Part shown: in pieces, positions 1 through 8,742 of the stretch
Position numbering within the stretch: position 1 is the stretch's first letter
How the letters are laid out: each line of letters begins with the position of its first letter
From: a virus
IMG/VR virus record: IMGVR_UViG_3300008450_000104
Location: 1-41,516 of that record
Length of the DNA stretch: 41,516 nucleotides
Strand: one strand, 5' to 3'
Position numbers and translations under genes: made by a program
The notes under the pieces: generated by a model
The model's database searches: none
The model's input: the letters and a program-made list of their open reading frames with translations, nothing else
What the model was told of the DNA's origin: nothing

Positions 1-1104
1 TAATAGACGGCGTTGTGGTAACAGAAGGTGTAATACTTGGCGTTCTAGTAATAGACGGCGTTGTGGTAACAGAAGGTGTAATACTTGGCGTTGTAGTAAT
101 AGACGGTGTTGTAGTAATACTTGGTGTAGTCGTAATAGATGGTGTAATACTTGCAGTTCTGGTAATAGATGGTGTTGTAGTAATAGATGGTGTTCTGGTA
201 ATACTTGGAGTTGTTGTAATGGATGGGGTTATACTTGGAGTTATAGTAATACTTGGGGTAGTGGTAATACTTGGAGTAATTGTAATTGATGGTGTAGTAG
301 TTACTGATGGTGTAGTAGTGATACTTGGTGTTCTAGTAATAGAAGGCGTAGTAGTAATACTCGGTGTTTTAGTAATGGAAGGCGTTGTAGTTATAGAAGG
401 CGTAATACTAGGTGTTGTGGTAATTGATGGCGTTGTAGTAATACTAGGTGTTGTGGTAATTGATGGCGTTGTAGTAATACTAGGTGTTGTGGTAATAGAT
501 GGTGTAATACTTGGTGTAGTTGTGATAGACGGTGTAGTTGTGATAGATGGGGTAATACTTGGGGTGGTAGTAATTGATGGCGTAGTGGTAATAGACGGTG
601 TTGTGGTAATAGACGGTGTTGTGGTAATACTTGGAGTAATACTAATAGATGGAGTTCTAGTAATTGATGGCGTTGTAGTAATAGATGGTGTTCTGGTAAT
701 ACTTGGAGTTGTTGTAATGGATGGGGTTATACTTGGAGTTATAGTAATACTTGGAGTAATACTAATAGATGGAGTTCTAGTAATTGATGGCGTTGTAGTA
801 ATAGACGGCGTTTTAGTAACAGATGGTGTAGTAGTAATAGAAGGGGTAATACTTGGTGTTGTGGTAATAGATGGTGTTCTGGTAATACTTGGCGTTGTGG
901 TAATAGATGGAGTAGGTGTAATTGATGGTGTTGTGGTAACACTAGGGGTAGATGTTATTGATGGTGTTGGTGTAATAGTTGGTGTAACTGATCTTGATGG
1001 AGTAGTTGTTTGTGTTACAGTTGGTGTTATTGATGGAGTTTTTGTAAGTGATGGAGTTATTGTTACACTAGGTGTTATTGATGGAGTTGGCGTAGGCGTT
1101 ACTA
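1..1104 (-). repeat. Minisatellite encoding TPS(I/V)T units, with nested longer duplications
   Basis: Imperfect tandem units of 9 to 18 bases, all multiples of three, fill this stretch and keep the minus-strand frame. Larger exact copies are nested inside: 174-256 equals 672-754 (83 bases, offset 498), and 624-685 equals 744-805 (62 bases, offset 120). A 36-base tandem copy lies around 410-485. All three offsets are multiples of three. The pattern fits expansion by slippage or unequal recombination under selection for an open frame. Confidence 0.85.
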
Positions 1105-1165
1105 CCATCATAAATCCAAAACCACGGGCTGCTGCAGCACCGATATTGTTTACAATAGGAGTCAT
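1..1165 (-). CDS. Thr/Pro/Ser-repeat virion surface protein, partial (C-terminus beyond the left edge)
   Basis: The ATG at 1165 opens a minus-strand frame that stays open to the left edge (about 388 codons). The protein begins MTPIVNNIGAAAARGFGF, a short Ala/Gly leader of a kind I associate with phage surface proteins, and from about residue 21 is almost entirely T-P-S-[IV]-T units (TPSITT, TPSITR, TPSITP). This is an extended, low-complexity stalk-like sequence rather than a globular enzyme. The start lies 2 bases after the stop of the upstream 874-aa fibre-like protein, so the two are probably co-translated. Similar TPSP linkers occur in the genes at 17061-18215 and 18219-19127. A globular C-terminal domain, if any, lies outside the window. 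Function is inferred as a fibre/adhesin stalk. The plus-strand open frame over the same bases only mirrors the repeat. Confidence 0.75.
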   Translation of the reverse strand, partial: MTPIVNNIGAAAARGFGFMMVVTPTPTPSITPSVTITPSLTKTPSITPTVTQTTTPSRSVTPTITPTPSITSTPSVTTTPSITPTPSITTTPSITRTPSITTTPSITPSITTTPSVTKTPSITTTPSITRTPSISITPSITITPSITPSITTTPSITRTPSITTTPSITRTPSISITPSITTTPSITTTPSITTTPSITTTPSITPSITTTPSITTTPSITPSITTTPSITTTPSITTTPSITTTPSITTTPSITPSITTTPSITKTPSITTTPSITRTPSITTTPSVTTTPSITITPSITTTPSITITPSITPSITTTPSITRTPSITTTPSITRTASITPSITTTPSITTTPSITTTPSITPSVTTTPSITRTPSITPSVTTTPSI

Positions 1166-1167
1166 AA

Positions 1168-3792
1168 TTACAAAAACATTACTTGTGATGCAAACACTGT
1201 AAACGTTGCATTTGCTGTTTTTATGATGGTGTAGGTGTAAATGTCTACAGCATTAGTGTTTCCCGACGAAGGAACTGCACCACCTTGCCATTTTGGTGTT
1301 ATAACGTTTCCATCTATAGTGTGAGATGTTGGATAATATCCAGTACTACCGTTTGTTACTAAAAACGCCAGTGTCAACGTTTGTCCAACTGCCATCAAAG
1401 TATTTAATGAAGTTGTAGAATCTCCTCTAAAATTCAAGGTCCAATTATTGGTAGAATTTAAAGTATAATATAACACCACCTGTTTAGCAATGTCGTAATT
1501 TATTGTACCCGTGGCTGCAGTATTTTGAATTTGTGCTTTTTCTAAAATAGCCTGCATTGCTGTTGTTCCAGTAACATCTAATCCACTTCCAGACACCGTA
1601 AGAGAACCCGTTATCAACGCAGATCCACTGTATGGAAATGCGTTTTCAGCAAATTCTGCATAGCTTGCGGTAACAGCATTACTTATGTTTCCTAAAAATG
1701 ATCCACTAAACGAACCAGTTAAATTTTCTGTGACGTTTAGAAATGCTCGTACTAAAATATTAGATTGACTTGGTGGTGCGGAAATGAAAGATAATGTTGT
1801 ACCAGATATACTATAGTCTATTGTTTCTGTATATGTTAAGCCATCAACTGACACTATAATTGATGTAGAGTCATATGGCTTTGACAAAGCAAAATTATTT
1901 GTAATAGCATCACCAACAAATGTATCCGTTTCAATTGTAAATGGATAACTGCCACCACTTCCAGATACAGCGTCTGAACCTACAAAGTATGTTGGCAATG
2001 ATACTGTAGATATTCCTATAGAGTTGTTATTGATATCCAGATATTCTGCTTTAAACGTTACAAACTTATTTCTATAATTTACGTTAGGGATTAATGTATC
2101 AAATTCATCTGGACTAAAGAATGGTTCTGTTGCTGGTTTGATGGATACATTTGCTATATCCCAAAATCCCCCATAAACTATAAATCGTAAAGCAAACGTT
2201 CCAACTTCCTTGGTTTTTGGAATAAAATTATATTCTAATGTTTCAAAATTTTGTCTTTGAAAAGTCTGCGATGGTGTTATTGTCGCTAATCTTTGACCTC
2301 TTGGATCTGTACCTAGTACTTTAGAACCAGACAATGGAATTAAATAAACTTCCATAGAATAATCTGATTGATTTAGTGTAATTGAACCGGAAGTTCTGGA
2401 TACAAACGCTTCAAACGATAAAGTATATTCTGTTTGTGGGAATAGTTGTAGAGAGGATGAAGCACGAGTTCCAATAAAGTACGAAACATCATTTTCAAAT
2501 GTAGTATTACTACTAGAAATTGGTGGATTGGCGTTTACAGAATCTAGTAAGTTTATACAACATTGATTTAAAAAATTTGACGTTGTTATTAACGAAGAAG
2601 ATAAATAATAATCTGGAACAGAATCCGGGTGATCGGTTTCTGGAAATTTTTGTAGTGACATAGTAGCACTATACCAGTATGTGTCTATATCAATTTCTCT
2701 AAATTTTCCAACTTCTGCTATTTTACTGCCACTATCAACTGCTAATAATTCACTAACATTTGAACGTACATCACCTAATACGACAAACTCACCTGGTTCT
2801 GTTGCTGGCTTATACGACAGTCGTATTTTGTTAATTTCACCTGATATAGTATTTAAGTTTACTAGTCGTATTTTAGCGAAGGATATTGCTTCTTTTGTTA
2901 AGAAAGTTTGTAATTGATTGTATTCAATATTTAAACTACTTGTCAAGTTTACATTATTTGATTTATTAATTGCAGTGGAATATTGACCACTACTACTAAT
3001 AAATCCACTTAATATTAAATTATTTTTATCCGTGTATATCAACGAACCTTCTGACTCAGCGAAACTTCTATTATATATTCGAGTTATTGGTAGATTTATA
3101 CTAGCAGTTTCTGCACCATTAGGTCCATCGTATTTTATTGACCCAGTAACAACTCCGCCTAAATAATCAGAAAAAAATCTAGTACTAGTATCCGGTCCAT
3201 TTATTTTTAACAAATATCCGTTTGGAAACACACTAAAATATTTAGGTGAGATTTGTAAATCAACTTGTTCTTGTGCGGATTGAGTAAAAGCAGAAGAACT
3301 TGGTGCAAGATAAAATTTTTCCTCTACTATAAGTTCAGGCGAACGTAAAAATCTTATAGGTGTTCTATTTTCTACTAAAGGTGAAATTACTACATCAGAA
3401 ATCCATCGAACATTAAATTTATCAGACCATTCAGATGGAATAGGTTTTCCATCGATATAGGTATCGGCACATCCTAATATAACAATCTTCCCAGGTCCAA
3501 TAGGCGTATCTGAATAAATTTCTACTTGAATTAATCGTGAATTACCTTCAACAAACGATTGAACCGGTACGCTGTATACTGTATCTCCATCTGAATTTAA
3601 TATTTCTACTAAAATTTTAGAATTTGGTCGCAGAACACCGGCGCCCGCAATGAGAAACGCATTGCGGCCGCCGTAGAAATATCCATCAAATTGTGATATT
3701 TTAAAGTATTCTGATCGAGTCCCTTTATCTTCAATTAATACATTATATTTAATAAGATTAAGGGGTTGTATCGATTTTCGTGTACGCGCCAT
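1168..3792 (-). CDS. Tail-fibre-like structural protein, 874 aa
   Basis: Large Ser/Thr/Gly-rich protein with no enzymatic motif. The N-terminal ~150 residues (MARTRKSIQPLNLIKYNVL...) look like a conserved attachment region. The middle is beta-rich with many short SGS/GSGS turns. From about residue 700 there is a fibre-type C-terminal segment with SGSALITGSLTVSGSGL and VTGTTAMQAILEKAQI, followed by a beta-rich domain ending VFASQVMFL, an arrangement seen in tail fibres of marine T4-like phages. The start at 3792 has a GGGG site 6 bases upstream. It sits 12 bases downstream of the Mre11-Rad50 gene and directly before the TPS-repeat protein. A role in host recognition is inferred. Confidence 0.7.
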   Translation of the reverse strand: MARTRKSIQPLNLIKYNVLIEDKGTRSEYFKISQFDGYFYGGRNAFLIAGAGVLRPNSKILVEILNSDGDTVYSVPVQSFVEGNSRLIQVEIYSDTPIGPGKIVILGCADTYIDGKPIPSEWSDKFNVRWISDVVISPLVENRTPIRFLRSPELIVEEKFYLAPSSSAFTQSAQEQVDLQISPKYFSVFPNGYLLKINGPDTSTRFFSDYLGGVVTGSIKYDGPNGAETASINLPITRIYNRSFAESEGSLIYTDKNNLILSGFISSSGQYSTAINKSNNVNLTSSLNIEYNQLQTFLTKEAISFAKIRLVNLNTISGEINKIRLSYKPATEPGEFVVLGDVRSNVSELLAVDSGSKIAEVGKFREIDIDTYWYSATMSLQKFPETDHPDSVPDYYLSSSLITTSNFLNQCCINLLDSVNANPPISSSNTTFENDVSYFIGTRASSSLQLFPQTEYTLSFEAFVSRTSGSITLNQSDYSMEVYLIPLSGSKVLGTDPRGQRLATITPSQTFQRQNFETLEYNFIPKTKEVGTFALRFIVYGGFWDIANVSIKPATEPFFSPDEFDTLIPNVNYRNKFVTFKAEYLDINNNSIGISTVSLPTYFVGSDAVSGSGGSYPFTIETDTFVGDAITNNFALSKPYDSTSIIVSVDGLTYTETIDYSISGTTLSFISAPPSQSNILVRAFLNVTENLTGSFSGSFLGNISNAVTASYAEFAENAFPYSGSALITGSLTVSGSGLDVTGTTAMQAILEKAQIQNTAATGTINYDIAKQVVLYYTLNSTNNWTLNFRGDSTTSLNTLMAVGQTLTLAFLVTNGSTGYYPTSHTIDGNVITPKWQGGAVPSSGNTNAVDIYTYTIIKTANATFTVFASQVMFL

Positions 3793-3804
3793 TCATATCC
3801 CCAA

Positions 3805-6800
3805 TTACACCGAAATTTGCGAGTACCCATCCTCCTTGCGAATTTCGATTAAGTTATCTACCATGTCTCGTGCACTCTCCAAGTGACTTACTATAAGTAT
3901 AAAATCAAAATGAGTTTTGAGGATATTAAACAATGTTTGCATGGAATGAAGATTATCTGCGTCCAATACTCCGAATCCTTCGTCAATAATCATAAAGTTG
4001 GACTTGGGGAGATTCGAAGCGTTCATTAATGCGACACGGATTGCCAAGCTACTGACAAATCGTTCCATCCCCGACGAGTTTTCCAGCGGCCAGATACGGT
4101 CATTATCATACGTTAGCTTTCCGCTGATGTTCTTACCATCCACCTCTAGCGACACAGTAAAGTCTACAATCTGTGATAAAATCGTATTAATCTCTGCTTC
4201 AATATTTGGAATAGCCTTACTCATCAATTCATACGGCACCCCGTCACGACCAACTGCCATCATATAATGGTTATAGGCTTCGTAGGTTGTTTCCAATTCT
4301 TCGGCTTCCTTTAGTTTTGCTAATAGTTCTTCCTTTTTTGCCTTTAATACAGAGATTGTGCCGTGGATTTCACGAAGTCTATTATCAACTTTTTGTAAAG
4401 CCTTTTTGTTTTCCGCAATCTTCTGTTGAATCTCTTCTAACTTACTATCAATATCTGCATTATATAAGATATTTTCTTCGTTGGTCTTATATGTTACGAT
4501 ATCCGATTCGACGGCTGAAATTACATTCTGTGTCTTTTCTTGTGCAAGTGTTAGGGTGGCAAGAGCTGTCTCGGATTCGTTCAATTTTTGCTTCCACGTA
4601 TTGATTGTATCCTTTAACTCTTGTGCTTCTTCATATTCCTTTTTGTCATTTTCCAACGGTTCCATCTGTTCAATAATTCTGGTGATAGAATCTTCTTGAA
4701 TTAACCGTTTGGCGTTCAACTCATCCAACTCAGCGTTTACTGCCGTTAAATCTTCGATAACTGAAGCGTTGTTCGCAACACAAACATCACACTTCGGATT
4801 GTACTTATACCCCGATAGTTTAGTCTTAAACTTGTCCTTCTCTTCTATCTTGGTGTTAACAACACGAAGGGCGCTATTTCCCTTACTTAACAAATCATTT
4901 AACTTGTTCCAGTTTGCAATAGACTCTTCTAGTTTAGCAATATCATATTGTTCAAAGTCATCCTCTACCATCTTTAATTCATTACGTTCCGATTGTACCT
5001 TCATATCGGTGTATGACATATCTTCTTGAATCTTCTTCAACTTGGTCTGATGCTTTTTAAGTGTTGATTCTAGTTCGTCAATATCTCCCGATGTTTCGGG
5101 TACGGGGCGTTTTAATGTATGTTGTACTTTATACTCTTCATTCAGTCCAAGTATAAAGTTTTCATAGTATTCTTTTTCTTCTTCCACCTCTGTCATTACA
5201 ACTGACTCGGTAGTTAATTTATTCTGCGTTTCAGCAATCTGGTCGGTGACATCAGACTTTTTAAATCGCTTGAGGACGCCGGAGATTTCTTTACTCTCTC
5301 CGTGAGCCGCATCAAACAGTTTATCAAATACATTCAATCCCATAAACTGAATAAGTAAGTCTTTTCGTTCCGAGTGTGATTTGTCGATGAAGAGGGCATT
5401 ACTGTTTTGACTACTCAATGCTGTCATCACGAAATCTTCATAGGTTCCCACATACGAACGAATGCTAGCGTTCGTATCTCGTCGGTCCTCACCGTTGAGA
5501 TTGAGTTTGTCTCCGTTGTCTTGCACCTTCCAAAATGAGGCATCAACCTTGACATCACCATTCTTCTTTCTGGTACCAACCCGCTTAATACCAAACACTT
5601 CGTTGTTAATTTCAAATGTGAGTTCACATTCAAAGCTATCTTTTCGGTTATTGATGATGTGGTCACCCTTAAACGCACGTGGAGTCTTGTCATAGAGACA
5701 GAACATCAACGCATCCATAATAGAACTTTTTCCAGAAGCGTTTGGTGCGAATACACCATACACACCCTTCATGTCGGTGAAGTCAATTTCGTTATCTTCC
5801 CCATACGAGAACATATTGGAGAAGGTAAACTTCAGCGGACGCCAATGGATATTACGAGAATGATCATCGTGTGCAATCTTCCCGTTCAAATCCTTGTTAA
5901 TCTTTTCAATTGCCCGTAACACATCGGGATCCAATGTAGAATAATTACGTCCTAACCATTGATTGATGAGTGTATTCTGTGTCGGCACGTCTGTTAAATC
6001 TAACGCATCGTGTGTCGCATTTGCGAGACGAGTAACTGTCTTGTTAAATCGATTCTTACTGACACTCAATTCGATGATGTTGTAGTTGTTTCGCAGTGTG
6101 GTAATAATTTTCTTGACTTGTGTGTTTTCCAAATCACCTGTAAACAGACGCATTCTGGCGTTCTTGGGCATATTCGCAGGGTATGTAATCTTTGTATCAT
6201 GTACTTCAAGTGTTACATATCCGTAGTCATTTTCAAGTGGGATAAATTCAAAACTCTTTGACGGAATATCCCAGAGACACCAACCGTGATTCTCGAGCGT
6301 CTCTCCGTGGTTCTGTTGAATAAGACTTGAAGCATAGACAATAATTGGGTCAGCTTCCTTAAGAACTTGATGCTTGTGAATGTCTCCGAGCATAACGATA
6401 TCATACCCATTGAATGAATCAACGTGTACGTGGCGATTAGTAATGGTAAAGTTTGCGTCGGTAGTAGAACCGTGCACCGGCCCGTGATAGAGAGCAATTT
6501 TTGTTCCTTCGTCAATCTCATCAGCGGTTGGCCAGTTCTCTTGTTCGTCAAAGATAGAACACACCGCAAACGTGGTATCAGCAACCTCGACCAATGCACT
6601 TTCTCTTACATAATAGAGATTGGGATGTTGGAGGTTGTTTACGATGGGTGTAAGTGCATCCATACGATTTGTATTTGCAAGATTACAATCGTGGTTACCT
6701 GCAATCATAATGGTCGGTGCAATATCCGAAATAGTCTTTAAGAAACGAGAAGTCACCTCAACCATTTCTGGACTCATATCGGTTTTAGCGTGAACGATGT

Positions 6801-6966
6801 CACCGGCTAATACGATGACAAAGTTCTTCAACTGCTTATCACGAATGTCTTGATATAAACGACTAAATGCCTGCTCATATTCATCGTGTCTACGGAACAA
6901 ACGAATATGGATATCGGCTAAATGTATAACGTGCTGTAATTTCTTAAACGGAACTTTTATTTTCAT
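3805..6966 (-). CDS. Fused Mre11-type nuclease and Rad50-type ATPase (gp47-gp46 / SbcD-SbcC in one chain)
   Basis: One 1053-aa frame holds both subunits of the recombination/end-processing complex. Residues 1-330 are a calcineurin-like phosphoesterase: LADIH (D18, H20), AGDIVH (D56), AGNHD (N91-D93), H161/H165 and GDIHKHQ (D195, H197). Residues ~375-1053 are an SMC/Rad50 ATPase: N-lobe with P-loop APNASGKS at 407-414, Q-loop Q520, coiled coil with zinc hook CDVC (726-729), signature NSSGMERF (963-970), Walker B MIIDEGF (992-998), D-loop LDAD and H-loop VSHLE. In T4 these are two proteins, gp47 and gp46. Family activity is ATP-regulated exo/endonuclease for DNA-end resection in recombination-dependent replication. 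The ATG overlaps the primase stop (ATGA). Frames are continuous and catalytic residues intact, so this looks functional. The P-loop lacks the usual first glycine. Confidence 0.93.
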   Translation of the reverse strand: MKIKVPFKKLQHVIHLADIHIRLFRRHDEYEQAFSRLYQDIRDKQLKNFVIVLAGDIVHAKTDMSPEMVEVTSRFLKTISDIAPTIMIAGNHDCNLANTNRMDALTPIVNNLQHPNLYYVRESALVEVADTTFAVCSIFDEQENWPTADEIDEGTKIALYHGPVHGSTTDANFTITNRHVHVDSFNGYDIVMLGDIHKHQVLKEADPIIVYASSLIQQNHGETLENHGWCLWDIPSKSFEFIPLENDYGYVTLEVHDTKITYPANMPKNARMRLFTGDLENTQVKKIITTLRNNYNIIELSVSKNRFNKTVTRLANATHDALDLTDVPTQNTLINQWLGRNYSTLDPDVLRAIEKINKDLNGKIAHDDHSRNIHWRPLKFTFSNMFSYGEDNEIDFTDMKGVYGVFAPNASGKSSIMDALMFCLYDKTPRAFKGDHIINNRKDSFECELTFEINNEVFGIKRVGTRKKNGDVKVDASFWKVQDNGDKLNLNGEDRRDTNASIRSYVGTYEDFVMTALSSQNSNALFIDKSHSERKDLLIQFMGLNVFDKLFDAAHGESKEISGVLKRFKKSDVTDQIAETQNKLTTESVVMTEVEEEKEYYENFILGLNEEYKVQHTLKRPVPETSGDIDELESTLKKHQTKLKKIQEDMSYTDMKVQSERNELKMVEDDFEQYDIAKLEESIANWNKLNDLLSKGNSALRVVNTKIEEKDKFKTKLSGYKYNPKCDVCVANNASVIEDLTAVNAELDELNAKRLIQEDSITRIIEQMEPLENDKKEYEEAQELKDTINTWKQKLNESETALATLTLAQEKTQNVISAVESDIVTYKTNEENILYNADIDSKLEEIQQKIAENKKALQKVDNRLREIHGTISVLKAKKEELLAKLKEAEELETTYEAYNHYMMAVGRDGVPYELMSKAIPNIEAEINTILSQIVDFTVSLEVDGKNISGKLTYDNDRIWPLENSSGMERFVSSLAIRVALMNASNLPKSNFMIIDEGFGVLDADNLHSMQTLFNILKTHFDFILIVSHLESARDMVDNLIEIRKEDGYSQISV

Positions 6967-7868
6967 GCGATAGATAACCTCTGTTCAATAAACTGCTTGA
7001 AATTCGTTGTTTTTGCGGAATCAATTGCATCCCACGAAGTTGTGAATCCCATCTCACTCGCATCTTTTCCATCGGTCAAGACGAGTTTTGTGTCAATCTC
7101 ATACTGCTTCAATCGGTGTTCAAGTTTCAATGCATCCATCCGAGCATCAGCGTCAAGAAAGATGACGATGTTCTCTACACTATGACGGAGAAGTGCGTAC
7201 TCTAAATTCTTGGAAATTGTTTTTCCCATCAACGGGATAGCGTTCTGTCGAAGAGCAATTGCATCGAACATTCCTTCGCACAGAATAATTGGTTCTTCCC
7301 AATCAATCATATTTTCAAATATAATAGTATTCTTGCTGACCGGAGGATTCTTATATTTCATTCCGCCGTCATAGAACGACCGTGCGGTAAAATAATTTAA
7401 TTGGTTATTACTGTCATACGAGGGAACAATGATTCGACCAGCGTAAGTCCCCGTTTCACAATATCCCATTCTATACCGAAGAATATCTTCCGCTGTGATT
7501 CCTCTATTCTTCAGATAGGTCAATGCGTGAAGATACGGGTAACTTTTCTCTGACTTCCACAACGGTTTATATTCGGCGGGTAATGTAAGATGTTGTGGTT
7601 CATCTGTACTAATGTATTTACTACGACTTTCTTCTCCCAACAATTCTTTAAATTTAGTAATAACTTGTTTGGGGAGATTCATCCGCTTTAATAGCGATAT
7701 AAGTCGAGCACCCTTTGCATCACATATCCAACACTTCCACTTATTACTTACTATATTGATAGATAGTTTTTTCTTGTGATGGTGGCAGAACGGACAACGG
7801 AACAAATATTCGTCCCGTTGTTGTGTGTGTTGTCCAAGATATTCGTCGAGTAAAGTTAATATAGTCAT
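6963..7868 (-). CDS. DnaG-type DNA primase (T4 gp61-like)
   Basis: 301 aa. The N-terminal zinc-binding domain has CPFC at 25-28 followed by CWIC at 46-49. The TOPRIM catalytic domain has its glutamate in LCEGMFDAI (E198) and the metal-binding DxD in FLDADAR (D239, D241). The domain order and length match T4 gp61 (342 aa) and a short DnaG without the C-terminal helicase-binding domain. The expected role is synthesis of RNA primers for lagging-strand replication, together with a helicase not in this window. The stop overlaps the start of the Mre11-Rad50 fusion by 4 bases, and the PD-(D/E)XK nuclease is upstream, giving a replication/recombination cluster. The start at 7868 has an AGG-type site about 8 bases upstream. 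Confidence 0.9.
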   Translation of the reverse strand: MTILTLLDEYLGQHTQQRDEYLFRCPFCHHHKKKLSINIVSNKWKCWICDAKGARLISLLKRMNLPKQVITKFKELLGEESRSKYISTDEPQHLTLPAEYKPLWKSEKSYPYLHALTYLKNRGITAEDILRYRMGYCETGTYAGRIIVPSYDSNNQLNYFTARSFYDGGMKYKNPPVSKNTIIFENMIDWEEPIILCEGMFDAIALRQNAIPLMGKTISKNLEYALLRHSVENIVIFLDADARMDALKLEHRLKQYEIDTKLVLTDGKDASEMGFTTSWDAIDSAKTTNFKQFIEQRLSIA

Positions 7869-7886
7869 ACTCGAAACCTAATATCT

Positions 7887-8249
7887 TTATTCGGTTTTGT
7901 CAATAGGTTTTGGTCGCTTAATTAGTTCGAAAAAATGTTCGGCATCTAACGCCACGTACATCTTACTGCGGTTTCTCTTAAAAAATAATATAGGATGTGT
8001 TTCTTCCTTCGTATTTTTTTCCGCTTGTTCAAGTGACGACCATACATTCAATTTTTCTTGATTCTTACATTCAACGGAATATGGAAATTGTTGACGAGCG
8101 GCGTGGGACAATTTAATATCTGTACCACTATCACCCATCAATGTCGATACAACGTCATCTTCATGCAAATTAGGGAAATGAGAGAGTATCATTTCCCTAA
8201 TCATATTTTGGGCACGTTTACCCTTATTTTTTGCCGATCTTGCTTTCAT
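7887..8249 (-). CDS. PD-(D/E)XK-fold nuclease, small
   Basis: 120 aa. A basic N-terminus (MKARSAKNKGKRAQ) is followed by GDSGTDIKLS (D44) and VECKNQEKLN (E60, K62), the D...ExK signature of the restriction-endonuclease-like fold seen in Holliday-junction resolvases and small phage endonucleases. Residues 85-93 (HPILFFKRN) fit the next core strand. It lies 18 bases before the primase and with the Mre11-Rad50 protein forms a DNA-processing cluster, which supports a repair or replication role such as junction resolution or end trimming. The exact substrate cannot be told from sequence. Confidence 0.75.
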   Translation of the reverse strand: MKARSAKNKGKRAQNMIREMILSHFPNLHEDDVVSTLMGDSGTDIKLSHAARQQFPYSVECKNQEKLNVWSSLEQAEKNTKEETHPILFFKRNRSKMYVALDAEHFFELIKRPKPIDKTE

Positions 8250-8274
8250 AAAATAACCCTTTGTTTAAATTGTA

Positions 8275-8727
8275 TTAACCGCCCAAACCAGCCGGCGATG
8301 GTCCTACTGCACCACCGTTTACTTTACCTTTTGAAAGTTCACCTAACTTTGTGATAAAATCTTTACCAGACAATCCATTATATTTTTGTACGATTGTGTT
8401 AGCGTTACGAACATCATTAATTGTAGTAAATCGGTTGTTGGTTAAATAGGTATCACCTTTATCTACACCTTTTTGCAACCAACGGCTGAGTGAGTATGTA
8501 CCTGCTACTTTACCACCACCACCGTAACGGAAATCTCCCGCGGCGTTTTTAGTAAATTCAGTTTGTACTTCATCTGGTGCTGCGGTTGCGTCGGGCGACC
8601 AGGCACCACGACCATCACCGTCCAAGAAATTTACACCTGCACCAGCTTCACCACCAGCCTGAAATGATTTTACTCGACCAACATATGTTTCATTACCAGC
8701 TGCGTTATATCTTTCTTCTAACGTCAT
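8275..8727 (-). CDS. Probable virion-associated protein, 150 aa, family unknown
   Basis: I take the ATG at 8727 (MTLEERYNAAG) because GGAG lies about 6 bases upstream; a TTG 12 bases further up is less likely. The protein is Gly/Ala-rich: a glycine-rich patch (YGGGGKVAGTYSLSRW), then a basic/polar stretch with TTINDVRNANTIVQKY, and a Gly/Pro-rich tail. No signal peptide or membrane segment is visible. It follows the tail gene at 8743-9672 by 15 bases and precedes the nuclease gene, so it marks the border between structural and DNA-metabolism genes. Placing it among structural genes is inference from context. Confidence 0.75.
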   Translation of the reverse strand: MTLEERYNAAGNETYVGRVKSFQAGGEAGAGVNFLDGDGRGAWSPDATAAPDEVQTEFTKNAAGDFRYGGGGKVAGTYSLSRWLQKGVDKGDTYLTNNRFTTINDVRNANTIVQKYNGLSGKDFITKLGELSKGKVNGGAVGPSPAGLGG

Positions 8728-8742
8728 ACGAATCTCCAAAGG

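Noticed and set aside
1-1104. CRISPR-like array
   Set aside because: Units are 9-18 bases, imperfect and in frame without unique spacers; it is a coding minisatellite.
15-1202. 395-codon plus-strand frame with VVIDGV/ILGV repeats
   Set aside because: It is the complement of the minus-strand TPSIT repeat. The minus frame has a gene-like start, tight spacing to the upstream gene and a recognisable protein type; the plus frame has no ribosome binding site and runs into a neighbouring gene's antisense.
7868-7901. TTGACA-like promoter before the primase gene
   Set aside because: Its -10 (TAGGTT) is poor, and the -35 lies in the coding end of the nuclease gene.
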